DNA of 62,548 nucleotides from positions 1-62,548 of the forward strand of contig NZ_JBHSGP010000024.1 in assembly GCF_042654525.1 (NCBI RefSeq), read 5' to 3'. Position 1 is the first letter of the stretch. The number at the start of each line of letters is the position of its first letter. This DNA is from Geojedonia litorea. Its GTDB lineage: Bacteria > Bacteroidota > Bacteroidia > Flavobacteriales > Flavobacteriaceae. The notes beneath the pieces were generated by a model that was not told the origin of the DNA, did no database searches, and saw nothing but the letters and a program-made list of their open reading frames with translations. Of this stretch, positions 51,881 to 59,714 are shown piece after piece. The position numbers and the translations under genes were made by a program.

Positions 51881-52810
51881 ATGAAAAAGAATCAGTTGGT
51901 ATTATTTGTTTTGATAGTTTTTGTGTCAATCACGATAACAGCGCAAAAAGAGCTCGACGTTGTATTAGATAGCTCAACAAAAGTGACACCTGATGGAGAA
52001 GGAGGATTGTATTTTGCAGGAACAAAAGATGTAAATTATAGGTTCTCGCAAAGAATAACACCGCATGGGGACTGTATTGATGTTGTTAACGGGTATGCTT
52101 TTATTACTTGGTATAAAGGGGGCATGGATACAAGAAATTTAATGCTCTCCAGAAAAAATTTAAACATACCAAACTCCCCATGGGTTACCATTCAATTTCC
52201 GCACAAACATGTTGGACAAGGCGGTGAACTTCTTAATGGTACAGGTATACGTGGTGATTCTCATAATACAGCGGCTATTGGTGTTAGTACGATAGATGAT
52301 ACGATTCATATCATTTATGATATGCATGCTTATAGTTCAGCATCTTTACCTAATGATTTTTTTAATTATTCAGTATCGCTTAAGAATAAAGCTTTCGTAC
52401 CAGATAATGAATTCACATTGGCTATTTTTAATTATTTAAAATCTGGAGGCGATTACGAGCGTATGACCTACCCCATGATTCATAGAGCTGACGATGGAAG
52501 TTTGATTGCCAGATATAGACAAGGCGGTTCTGGTAATGGTGATATACTTTTAGCACATTATGATGGTAGCGTTTGGAGTAATAACTGGTTATTTCATGAA
52601 GGTACGCTCGCATTACCGAATAGAAACAATATGTATGGTGGTGAGCGCTTTTTAAACGGTAAGTTTTATTCTGGTTTTTCAATAAGATACTCTACTAACA
52701 ATGATGCCAATACTAGTAATGGTTATCTGTTAAATAGTGGACTATATTATGCGTATACTAACGGAATTCCCGCAAATGCATACACACCATGGTTCGATTC
52801 TTTCAGTTAG
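51881..52810 (+). CDS. Truncated BNR-4 beta-propeller lyase-like protein (PL24/PL25 ulvan-lyase type)
   Basis: 309 residues with signal peptide (VSITITAQ). The sequence follows the BNR-4 propeller pattern of ulvan lyases: ITPHGDCIDVVNGYAFITWYKGG, GDSHNTAAIGVS (His128), IHIIYDMHAYSS (His149), TYPM (Tyr197), SLIARYRQGGSGNGDILLAHYDG (Arg213) and GLYYAYT. Two His, a Tyr and an Arg in this arrangement fit the PL24/PL25 active site. Full-length members are about 480-550 residues; here a TAG at 52808 stops the frame. A 30-codon stretch resembling a protein C-terminus continues in another frame. The gene therefore looks internally deleted and shifted, and activity is doubtful. Confidence 0.75.
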   Translation: MKKNQLVLFVLIVFVSITITAQKELDVVLDSSTKVTPDGEGGLYFAGTKDVNYRFSQRITPHGDCIDVVNGYAFITWYKGGMDTRNLMLSRKNLNIPNSPWVTIQFPHKHVGQGGELLNGTGIRGDSHNTAAIGVSTIDDTIHIIYDMHAYSSASLPNDFFNYSVSLKNKAFVPDNEFTLAIFNYLKSGGDYERMTYPMIHRADDGSLIARYRQGGSGNGDILLAHYDGSVWSNNWLFHEGTLALPNRNNMYGGERFLNGKFYSGFSIRYSTNNDANTSNGYLLNSGLYYAYTNGIPANAYTPWFDSFS

Positions 52811-52892
52811 TGGAGGAGGTATGGTCGAATTAGGAATACCACCTTCAGATATGGATAAAGATTGGGCGATTTTAATTATTAAAGAGAATTAA
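52800..52892 (+). pseudogene. Out-of-frame C-terminal remnant of the propeller lyase
   Basis: In the third frame the sequence reads SVSGGGMVELGIPPSDMDKD and then WAILIIKEN, ending in TAA 3 nt before the GH43 gene. It looks like the original C-terminus, now separated from the upstream frame by a deletion/frameshift near 52800. Confidence 0.5.
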
Positions 52893-52895
52893 GTT

Positions 52896-54245
52896 ATGAT
52901 TAGACTATATAAGTGTATAATAAAAGCATGTCTGTTTTTAAATGGCTTTTTATTATTTGCTCAAAATCCAATCGTACCAAACCAAGGACTAAACGATCCA
53001 CATATTCACATATTTAATGACACGGCATACGTGTATGCATCTCATGATAAATCTATAGAAAACAAAGAATTCATCATGGAAGATTGGTGGGTATGGTCGT
53101 CTCCTGATTTAGTGAATTGGACAAAACGCAGTGTGCTAAATCCAAAAAACACATACATAGGTAATAACTTTTCGAGTTGTTGGGCTACCGATGCAGCATA
53201 TAGAGAAGGTAAATACTATTTTTACTTTTCAGAGGGTAATGAACAAACAGGTGTAGTTGTAGGTGATTCTCCAATTGGCCCTTGGGAAGATGTTTTGGGT
53301 GGACCACTGTTGTCTTCAGAATTAACACCAACGCATGAATATGATATGGCCGTTTTTAAAGATAATGGAGAACATTATATAATTTTTGGTGTTTGGGATT
53401 ACTATATAGCCGAGTTGAATAATGACATGGTAAGTTTAGCTGAAAAACCTAAAAAAATTATTATTAATAATCCGCGCGGACCTTATAATCCTGATGGTAA
53501 TAATAAAAAAATGCCAACAGATGATAAACCATTCATGCATAAATACAATGGAAAATATTATTTGTCATGGGGTTGTTTTTATGCCATGTCTGATAATTTG
53601 TATGGTCCTTATGATTATAAAGATTCTGTGATAAAAGAAGAGAGTTTTGATGAAGGCTATGATGCACCAACATGGCCAAATGGATTTTTACAAGGGCGTC
53701 ACGGGTCGTTTTTTGAGTGGCACAACCAATGGTATTATATCTATTGTGATATCAGTCAAACAGGAAATCGATATTTTAGAGATAGTTTCATAAGTTATAT
53801 TCACTACAAAGAAAATGGTGAAATGGCTACTATTAGAGTTGACGGTGTTGGTGTCGGGAACTATGATGCCAACTCTAGTATTGAAGCTGAAGATTATTTT
53901 AAATCCGATAACATCGTAAAAGTTGAAAATACTAAAGGCGGGTTTTCAATAGAACCGACCGAAGGCATAAGTTACGTTGTATATCCTAATATCAAGAATT
54001 TAATGCATTCATCCACTTTGGAATTAGAAGTTATCGCTAATCAAGCAATACAAATAGAGGTTAGAGAAAATGATGCCCAAGGTATGTTATTATTTACTTG
54101 TGATGTGCCTAAAAATGAAATCTACTCATTTCAAAAAAGAAGTTTTGACGCCAAAATCCTTAAAAATAATCAATCACTATGCTTTGTTTTTAAAGGTATA
54201 AAACCCGAGTCTTTCAAATTAAACAGATTTAAATTTAAAAACTAA
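52896..54245 (+). CDS. GH43-type five-bladed beta-propeller glycosidase
   Basis: 449 residues with signal peptide (LFLNGFLLFAQ). GH43-like blades: GLNDPHIHIFNDTAYVYASHD with the base Asp, WSSPDLVNWTKRSVL, CWATDAAYREGKYYFYFSEG, PTHEYDMAVFKDNGEHYIIFG, KPFMHKYNGKYYLSWGCFYA, GFLQGRHGSFFEWHNQWYYIY. Residues about 330-449 form a small beta domain that begins like a CBM6 (SSIEAEDYFKSDN). Family members act as beta-xylosidases or arabinofuranosidases; xylose release from ulvan is the likeliest role. It ends TAATG, overlapping the next start by one base. Confidence 0.85.
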   Translation: MIRLYKCIIKACLFLNGFLLFAQNPIVPNQGLNDPHIHIFNDTAYVYASHDKSIENKEFIMEDWWVWSSPDLVNWTKRSVLNPKNTYIGNNFSSCWATDAAYREGKYYFYFSEGNEQTGVVVGDSPIGPWEDVLGGPLLSSELTPTHEYDMAVFKDNGEHYIIFGVWDYYIAELNNDMVSLAEKPKKIIINNPRGPYNPDGNNKKMPTDDKPFMHKYNGKYYLSWGCFYAMSDNLYGPYDYKDSVIKEESFDEGYDAPTWPNGFLQGRHGSFFEWHNQWYYIYCDISQTGNRYFRDSFISYIHYKENGEMATIRVDGVGVGNYDANSSIEAEDYFKSDNIVKVENTKGGFSIEPTEGISYVVYPNIKNLMHSSTLELEVIANQAIQIEVRENDAQGMLLFTCDVPKNEIYSFQKRSFDAKILKNNQSLCFVFKGIKPESFKLNRFKFKN

Positions 54246-56509
54246 TGAAGAAAATATTTTTTTTAGCAGTACTAATAATTTTTGCGTCATTTAAAACTAA
54301 TGATTCAAGTTCAAAGGATTATAAGGATTCATCTTTATCTATTGATGAACGTGTGGAGGCTTTATTGCCTAAATTATCGCTTGAAGAAAAAGTGGCACAA
54401 ATGCGTATTTTTCATGCCAATATTGGAGTAGAGCATGATGAGAACGGAAAACTAAAACTTTCAGATCGAGTAGTGGAAAAATTGAAGTTAGGAATTGCAG
54501 GAATAAAAAATCCAGGAGAGCATATCGATGCGGTGTCTGCGGCGAAATTAAATAACGAACTTCAAAAGTATATCATAGAAAACAACCGTTGGGGTATTCC
54601 AGCTTTATTTGTTACAGAATCATACAATGGCGTAGATGCAGAAGGCTGTACCAAGTTTGGTCGTCCAATGACTTCGGCAGCATCATTCAATCCAGAATTG
54701 GTGAGAAGACAATGGGATGTTGTAGGTAGAGAAGCAAGATTAAGAGGGATGCATATGTGTCATTCACCTGAAGCCGATATTGTTCGCGATCCACGTTTTG
54801 GACGAATGAGTGAGGCTTTTGGAGAAGATACGTATTTAACAACACAAATGGTTAAAAATGCAATAATTGGTGTTCAAGGAGATTACGAAGGCTTAGGTAA
54901 GGGCACACACATTGGTGCTGTTGCAAAACATTTTGCAGGATATGGACAGGTTTTAGGTGGTTCAAATTTTGCTGCTATTGAGATTTCTGAAAGAACATTA
55001 ATAGATGAAATTTATCCACCATTTGAAGTGGCCGTAAAAGAAGCTAAAGCATTAGGTATTATGGCATCACATGGCGATTTAAATGGAATTGCGAGTCATG
55101 GAAATCCTGAATTGCTAACGGGAGTACTTCGCGATCAATGGGGATTTGAAGGTTATGTGGTTTCAGATTCAAATGATATTGCACGATTATTCTATTTTAT
55201 GAAAGTTGCTGAGTCTCCTGAAGCTGCAGCTCAAATGGGTTTAGAAGCAGGAATAGATATCGATTTATATGCTGAAGACTCGTATGCTTACCTACCGGAA
55301 ATGGTGAGGAAAAATCCTGAGTTAGAAAAGTTAATCGACCGTTCTGTAAGACGTGTGTTAAGAACAAAATTTATTTTAGGATTGTTTGATAACCCTTACA
55401 TCGATATTGAAGAAGTTAAAAAAGGTGTACGTATTCAGTCTTCGTTAGAATTGGCCAAAGAATCAGATTTAGAGTCTATAATTTTATTAAAAAATGAAAA
55501 AAGCATATTGCCCTTGTCAAAAGATAAATCATTAAAAGTAGCCTTGTTAGGTCCTCTATTAAAAGAAAACACAAAAGAAATGTTCGAGTCTGTTGCGGGT
55601 TCAAATGTAAAATTCATTGCCGAAAAAGGATTTCAATTAACGAATCAAAAAGGTGGTGCACCAGAACTTTTAGACAGAGATCCAAAAGCCATAGCAAGTT
55701 TGGTAAATAAAGCAAGGTCTTCAGATGTTTCAATACTATTTTTGGGAGGTGACGAGTACACTGCAAAAGAAGCTTATTTTAGTAATAGTACCTTAGGTGA
55801 TAGAGCAACTATTGACCCTGTTGGCCCTCAAGACGAACTCGTTGAAAAAATTAAAGCTTTAGGTAAACCAGTAATTGTGGTTTTAAAGCACAGAAGAACC
55901 TTATCTATTAATGTTATAGCAGAACAAGCCAATGCTATTTTAGATACTTGGGATTTAAGTGAGTTTGGAGATCAGTCTACGGCAAGAATCATATTTGGTG
56001 AGGTGTCGCCTTCTGGTAAATCACCGGTTACTATTCCTAGATCCATTGGTCAAATACCATTTCATTATAGTATGAAAGAAATTAATTATAAAAAAGAGTA
56101 TTTATTTTTAGCTAAGGGCCCACTTTATCCTTTTGGATACGGATTAAGTTATGCCGATTTTGAATATTCAAACATTGCAATTTCGAATACTGAATTGACT
56201 CCTGATACAGAATTGGAAGTTAGTGTAAAAGTAACTAACATTGGCAATGTAAAAGCTAAAGAAGTGATTCAAATGTATATTAAAGATGAAATTGGTTCTG
56301 TAACTAGACCTGATAAAGAATTAAAAGGTTTTAAGAAAATTGAATTAGGTGCAGGAGAAAGTAAAACGGTTTCATTTAAAATAACACCTAAAATGTTGGA
56401 ATTTACGGGACTTAAAATGAAAAAAGTTTTAGAAGCTGGTGATTATAAAGTTAAAATAGGAACCTCTTCACAAGAGTATTTAGAAACAACATTCAAACTA
56501 AAAAAATAA
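54245..56509 (+). CDS. GH3-family beta-glycosidase
   Basis: 754 residues, exported (IFFLAVLIIFASFKTND). GH3 N-terminal barrel with SPEADIVRDPRFGRMSEAFGEDTYLT, GAVAKHFAGYG and the nucleophile region YVVSDSNDIARLF (usual SDW is SDSN here). A C-terminal alpha/beta domain (VALLGPLL...FLGGDEYTAKEAYF) and a fibronectin-III-like end (VKVTNIGNVKAKEVIQMYI) follow. A beta-xylosidase or beta-glucosidase role is usual; xylose removal fits the locus. Translationally coupled to the GH43 gene. Confidence 0.94.
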   Translation: MKKIFFLAVLIIFASFKTNDSSSKDYKDSSLSIDERVEALLPKLSLEEKVAQMRIFHANIGVEHDENGKLKLSDRVVEKLKLGIAGIKNPGEHIDAVSAAKLNNELQKYIIENNRWGIPALFVTESYNGVDAEGCTKFGRPMTSAASFNPELVRRQWDVVGREARLRGMHMCHSPEADIVRDPRFGRMSEAFGEDTYLTTQMVKNAIIGVQGDYEGLGKGTHIGAVAKHFAGYGQVLGGSNFAAIEISERTLIDEIYPPFEVAVKEAKALGIMASHGDLNGIASHGNPELLTGVLRDQWGFEGYVVSDSNDIARLFYFMKVAESPEAAAQMGLEAGIDIDLYAEDSYAYLPEMVRKNPELEKLIDRSVRRVLRTKFILGLFDNPYIDIEEVKKGVRIQSSLELAKESDLESIILLKNEKSILPLSKDKSLKVALLGPLLKENTKEMFESVAGSNVKFIAEKGFQLTNQKGGAPELLDRDPKAIASLVNKARSSDVSILFLGGDEYTAKEAYFSNSTLGDRATIDPVGPQDELVEKIKALGKPVIVVLKHRRTLSINVIAEQANAILDTWDLSEFGDQSTARIIFGEVSPSGKSPVTIPRSIGQIPFHYSMKEINYKKEYLFLAKGPLYPFGYGLSYADFEYSNIAISNTELTPDTELEVSVKVTNIGNVKAKEVIQMYIKDEIGSVTRPDKELKGFKKIELGAGESKTVSFKITPKMLEFTGLKMKKVLEAGDYKVKIGTSSQEYLETTFKLKK

Positions 56510-56515
56510 AACGTA

Positions 56516-57643
56516 ATGAATAAGATGATTTTATCGCTTGTAGCAATTGTAATATTTTTCAATTGTTCAACAGCCCAAAAAGTAGCTGAATCTCAAAATA
56601 TAGATAAAGCTAAAGTGAAAGCATCTATGATAAAGGCTTTAGAGTGGCAAGAAGCACACCCCATTATCGCTATAGCACCAACCGATTGGACTAACGGCGC
56701 ATACTATACTGGTGTTGCAAGGGCACATAAAACCACAAAAGATATGATGTATATGGCGGCCTTAAAAAATCAAGCCTATTGGAATAACTGGCAGACTTTT
56801 GATAGAATGCATCACGCTGATGATGTAGCCATTTCATATAGCTATCTATATATTGATATAAATGAAGGTAGAAAAAACTTTGTGGATTTAGAGCCAACTA
56901 AAAAGTTTTTAGATGCGCACTTGTATGAAGATGACGACTGGAAAGCCGGAACAGATAAATCCAAATACGGAAGAACCATCTTATGGTGGTGGTGTGATGC
57001 CTTGTTTATGGCACCTCCCGTACTAAACTTATACGCAAAACACACTAATCAACCTAAGTATTTAGACGACATGCATAAGTTTTATATGGAAACCTATAAT
57101 CAATTATATGATAAAGAAGAACGTTTGTTTGCAAGAGATATGCGTTTTGTTTGGACTGGCTCCGAAGATGATAGCAAAGAACCAAATGGCAAGAAAGTAT
57201 TTTGGTCTAGAGGAAATGGTTGGGTTATTGCTGGTTTAGCGTTGATTTTGGATGATATGCCAGAAGATTACAAACACCGCCCGTTTTACGAAAAACTGTA
57301 TAAAGAAATGGCTGCTAAAATACTAGCTATTCAGCCAGAAGACGGTTTATGGAGAACAAGTTTACTTTCTCCAGAATCGTACGATCATGGTGAAGTGAGT
57401 GGTAGCGGTTTTCATACCTTCGCTTTAGCTTGGGGAATAAACAATGGCTTAGTGGAAAAAAAACATACACCAGCAGTCGTTAAAGCTTGGAACGCTCTAG
57501 CAGCTTGTCAACATGAAGATGGTCGTGTAGGTTGGGTTCAAAATATAGGAGCTTTCCCCGAACCTGCATCATTTGATAGTTGGCAAAATTTTGGAACAGG
57601 CGCATTTTTATTGGCAGGAAGCGAAATTTTAAAATTAAAATAA
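56516..57643 (+). CDS. GH105 unsaturated uronyl hydrolase
   Basis: 375 residues, exported with a lipoprotein-like signal (IVIFFNCSTAQ, Cys17). GH105 alpha/alpha-barrel with DWTNGAYYTGVARAH, MHHADDVAISYSYLY (catalytic Asp region), WWWCDALFMAPPVLN, WSRGNGWVIAGLALIL and SGSGFHTFALAWGINNG. It hydrates and cleaves the 4,5-unsaturated uronate left by a lyase at the non-reducing end, producing the substrate of KduI. It starts 6 nt after the GH3 gene. Confidence 0.95.
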   Translation: MNKMILSLVAIVIFFNCSTAQKVAESQNIDKAKVKASMIKALEWQEAHPIIAIAPTDWTNGAYYTGVARAHKTTKDMMYMAALKNQAYWNNWQTFDRMHHADDVAISYSYLYIDINEGRKNFVDLEPTKKFLDAHLYEDDDWKAGTDKSKYGRTILWWWCDALFMAPPVLNLYAKHTNQPKYLDDMHKFYMETYNQLYDKEERLFARDMRFVWTGSEDDSKEPNGKKVFWSRGNGWVIAGLALILDDMPEDYKHRPFYEKLYKEMAAKILAIQPEDGLWRTSLLSPESYDHGEVSGSGFHTFALAWGINNGLVEKKHTPAVVKAWNALAACQHEDGRVGWVQNIGAFPEPASFDSWQNFGTGAFLLAGSEILKLK

Positions 57644-57714
57644 ATACGTAAACAACGTAAAAAGAAAGGATATTTATTTAATTATTATCCTTTATTATTA
57701 TAAAAAACTATAAC

Positions 57715-59463
57715 ATGAAGTTTCTCCAATTTTTACTCATTGTATGCATTAGTTTTGTTGGATGTCAATCAAAAGTTAAATCAAAGGTAAAAACTTCAAA
57801 AGATGCTATTTTAGAACTACCTGATCGTCCTAATATTTTATGGCTGGTAACCGAGGATATGGGCGCATATATTCCACCTTTTGGAGATTCTACAGTCGCC
57901 ACTCCTAATTTAAGCAGATTAGCAAGGGAAGGTGTTGTTTATTCAAACCTATACTCAACTTCAGGGGTATGTGCACCTAGTAGAGCGGCTATTGCCACAG
58001 GCTTGTATCCGTCAAGTTTTGGTGCAAATCATATGCGTGTTAATTCATATACGAAAGAAAGAGGATTGCCGGCTTATGAAGCTGTTCCTCCTTCCGAGGT
58101 TAAAATGATAAGCGAATGGATGCGTCGCGCAGGGTATTATTGTACTAATAATTACAAAACCGATTACCAGTTTAGGGAGCCAGTTACGGCTTGGGATGAG
58201 AATAGTCCGTATGCACATTGGAGAAACAGAAAAGAGAACCAACCTTTCTTTGCTGTCTTTAATTTTACCGAAACTCATGAATCAGGATTATTTGAACCTT
58301 ATGGATTTCGAGAAATTGAAACCAGACTTTATCATGCAGGAGATAAAACATACAAATGGAAAAACTTTGGTGAATCTCATGCCAATAATAGAATGTCTGA
58401 AGAGGAAACGCCCATACATCTTCCTAAAGGCACTAAATTTAATATTCCTCCATATTTACCAGATACAGAAAAAACTCGTCGGGATATGTGGAAATTGTAT
58501 AATAATATAGCCGAAATGGATAAACAAGTGGGTGCTGTTTTAAAGCAACTTGAAGATGATGGCTTATTGGAAAATACAATTATCTTTTTTTACGGCGACC
58601 ATGGCGGGCCATTGCCAAGAGAAAAACGGCTGATTTACGATTCAGGATTAAATACACCCATGATTATCCGTTTCCCCAAAAAATTACAGGCAGGAACAAA
58701 GGATGATCAACTTATAAGTTTTGTGGATTTTGCACCAACCTTATTGTCACTAATAAGCGAAGAACCCAAGCCATACATGCAAGGTCAAGCATTCATTGGA
58801 CCATTTAAAGCACAAGAGCGCGATTATATTCATGCTGCAGCAGATCGATTTGATGCAGAAACCGATGTTATAAGGGCAGTAAGAGATAAGCAATTTAAAT
58901 ACATTAGAAACTACAGACCAGAACAAGGCTATTATTTACCTATTGAATATAGAGAACGCATTCCAACAATGCGGGAATTATTGAGGTTGAAAGACATGGG
59001 GAAACTTAATGAATTTCAGATGCAATGGTTTAGGGAAAACAAACCTAAAGAAGAATTATTTGATTGCTCGGCTGATCCTTTTGAATTAAATAATCTTGCC
59101 AACAATCCTAATTACCAAGATAAACTCAAAGAGATGAATATGGAAATGGATAAATGGCTTAAAACTATTGGAGATAACCCTGAATTACCAGAAAGCGCGC
59201 TTATTGAAATACTATGGAATGGAAATGACACTCAACCCGTAACTTCAGCACCAATAATTACTACTAAAAATGGAAAAGTTACTATAAGTTGTGATACCGA
59301 TGGCGCTTCAATAGGATATAGAATTAATACTAATCAGGCAAAACCTTTAAAAGTGTGGGAAGTCTATCAAGAACCTTTTAAATTACCTGAAAATTCTAAA
59401 CTAGAAGTTCAAGCCCATAGAATAGGGTTTAAACCAAGTAATACAGCAGTATTACTTAATTAA
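57715..59463 (+). CDS. S1-family sulfatase with C-terminal chitobiase-like beta domain
   Basis: 582 residues, lipoprotein signal (ISFVGCQSK, Cys17). S1 sulfatase with PNILWLVTEDMG (metal site), the formylglycine motif C86-A-P-S-R90 (SGVCAPSRAAIATG), FYGDHGGPLPREKR and YDSGLNTPMIIRFPKK. After about residue 500, a small beta domain (APIITTKNGKVTISCDTDGA..LEVQAHRIGF) resembles the CHB_HEX_C type. It requires the anaerobic or aerobic maturation enzyme from elsewhere. It would act on a sulfated ulvan oligosaccharide. The 71-nt gap upstream has a weak 8-bp hairpin (57665-57693). Confidence 0.94.
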   Translation: MKFLQFLLIVCISFVGCQSKVKSKVKTSKDAILELPDRPNILWLVTEDMGAYIPPFGDSTVATPNLSRLAREGVVYSNLYSTSGVCAPSRAAIATGLYPSSFGANHMRVNSYTKERGLPAYEAVPPSEVKMISEWMRRAGYYCTNNYKTDYQFREPVTAWDENSPYAHWRNRKENQPFFAVFNFTETHESGLFEPYGFREIETRLYHAGDKTYKWKNFGESHANNRMSEEETPIHLPKGTKFNIPPYLPDTEKTRRDMWKLYNNIAEMDKQVGAVLKQLEDDGLLENTIIFFYGDHGGPLPREKRLIYDSGLNTPMIIRFPKKLQAGTKDDQLISFVDFAPTLLSLISEEPKPYMQGQAFIGPFKAQERDYIHAAADRFDAETDVIRAVRDKQFKYIRNYRPEQGYYLPIEYRERIPTMRELLRLKDMGKLNEFQMQWFRENKPKEELFDCSADPFELNNLANNPNYQDKLKEMNMEMDKWLKTIGDNPELPESALIEILWNGNDTQPVTSAPIITTKNGKVTISCDTDGASIGYRINTNQAKPLKVWEVYQEPFKLPENSKLEVQAHRIGFKPSNTAVLLN

Positions 59464-59553
59464 ATTTGAAATAGAATTTTTTGATGATCAGTAGAGTTTT
59501 TAGGTTTAATTAGATTTAAACTATTCGAATATTATTTTTAAATATTTAACATC

Positions 59554-59588
59554 AAGCCGCTCTATTAGAATGGAATAGAGGCTTTTTT
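59554..59588 (+). terminator. Intrinsic terminator after the second sulfatase gene
   Basis: Stem AAGC-(CG)-CTCTATT / AATAGAG-GCTT with a 7-nt loop followed by TTTTTT, 91 nt after the stop. Confidence 0.7.
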
Positions 59589-59660
59589 GTTGCACTTAAT
59601 CAAGAAAAAAAAGTTGATTTATTACTTTTAATTCAATAGCATTAATATGTAAATTGTTTA

Positions 59661-59705
59661 CAGGATAGTACATGACACGTTAGTTAATCGTTGTTTGTAT
59701 TTTTG
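59661..59705 (+). promoter_or_regulatory. Shared activator site + promoter, copy 5 (clan GH-A hydrolase)
   Basis: CAGGATAGTACATGACA (59661-59677, second half-site CATGA) and TATTTTTG (59698-59705, exact TAnnTTTG), again with the 21-nt offset. The -7 element ends only 9 nt before the ATG at 59715, implying a very short leader. Confidence 0.7.
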
Positions 59706-59714
59706 AAGAAAAAT

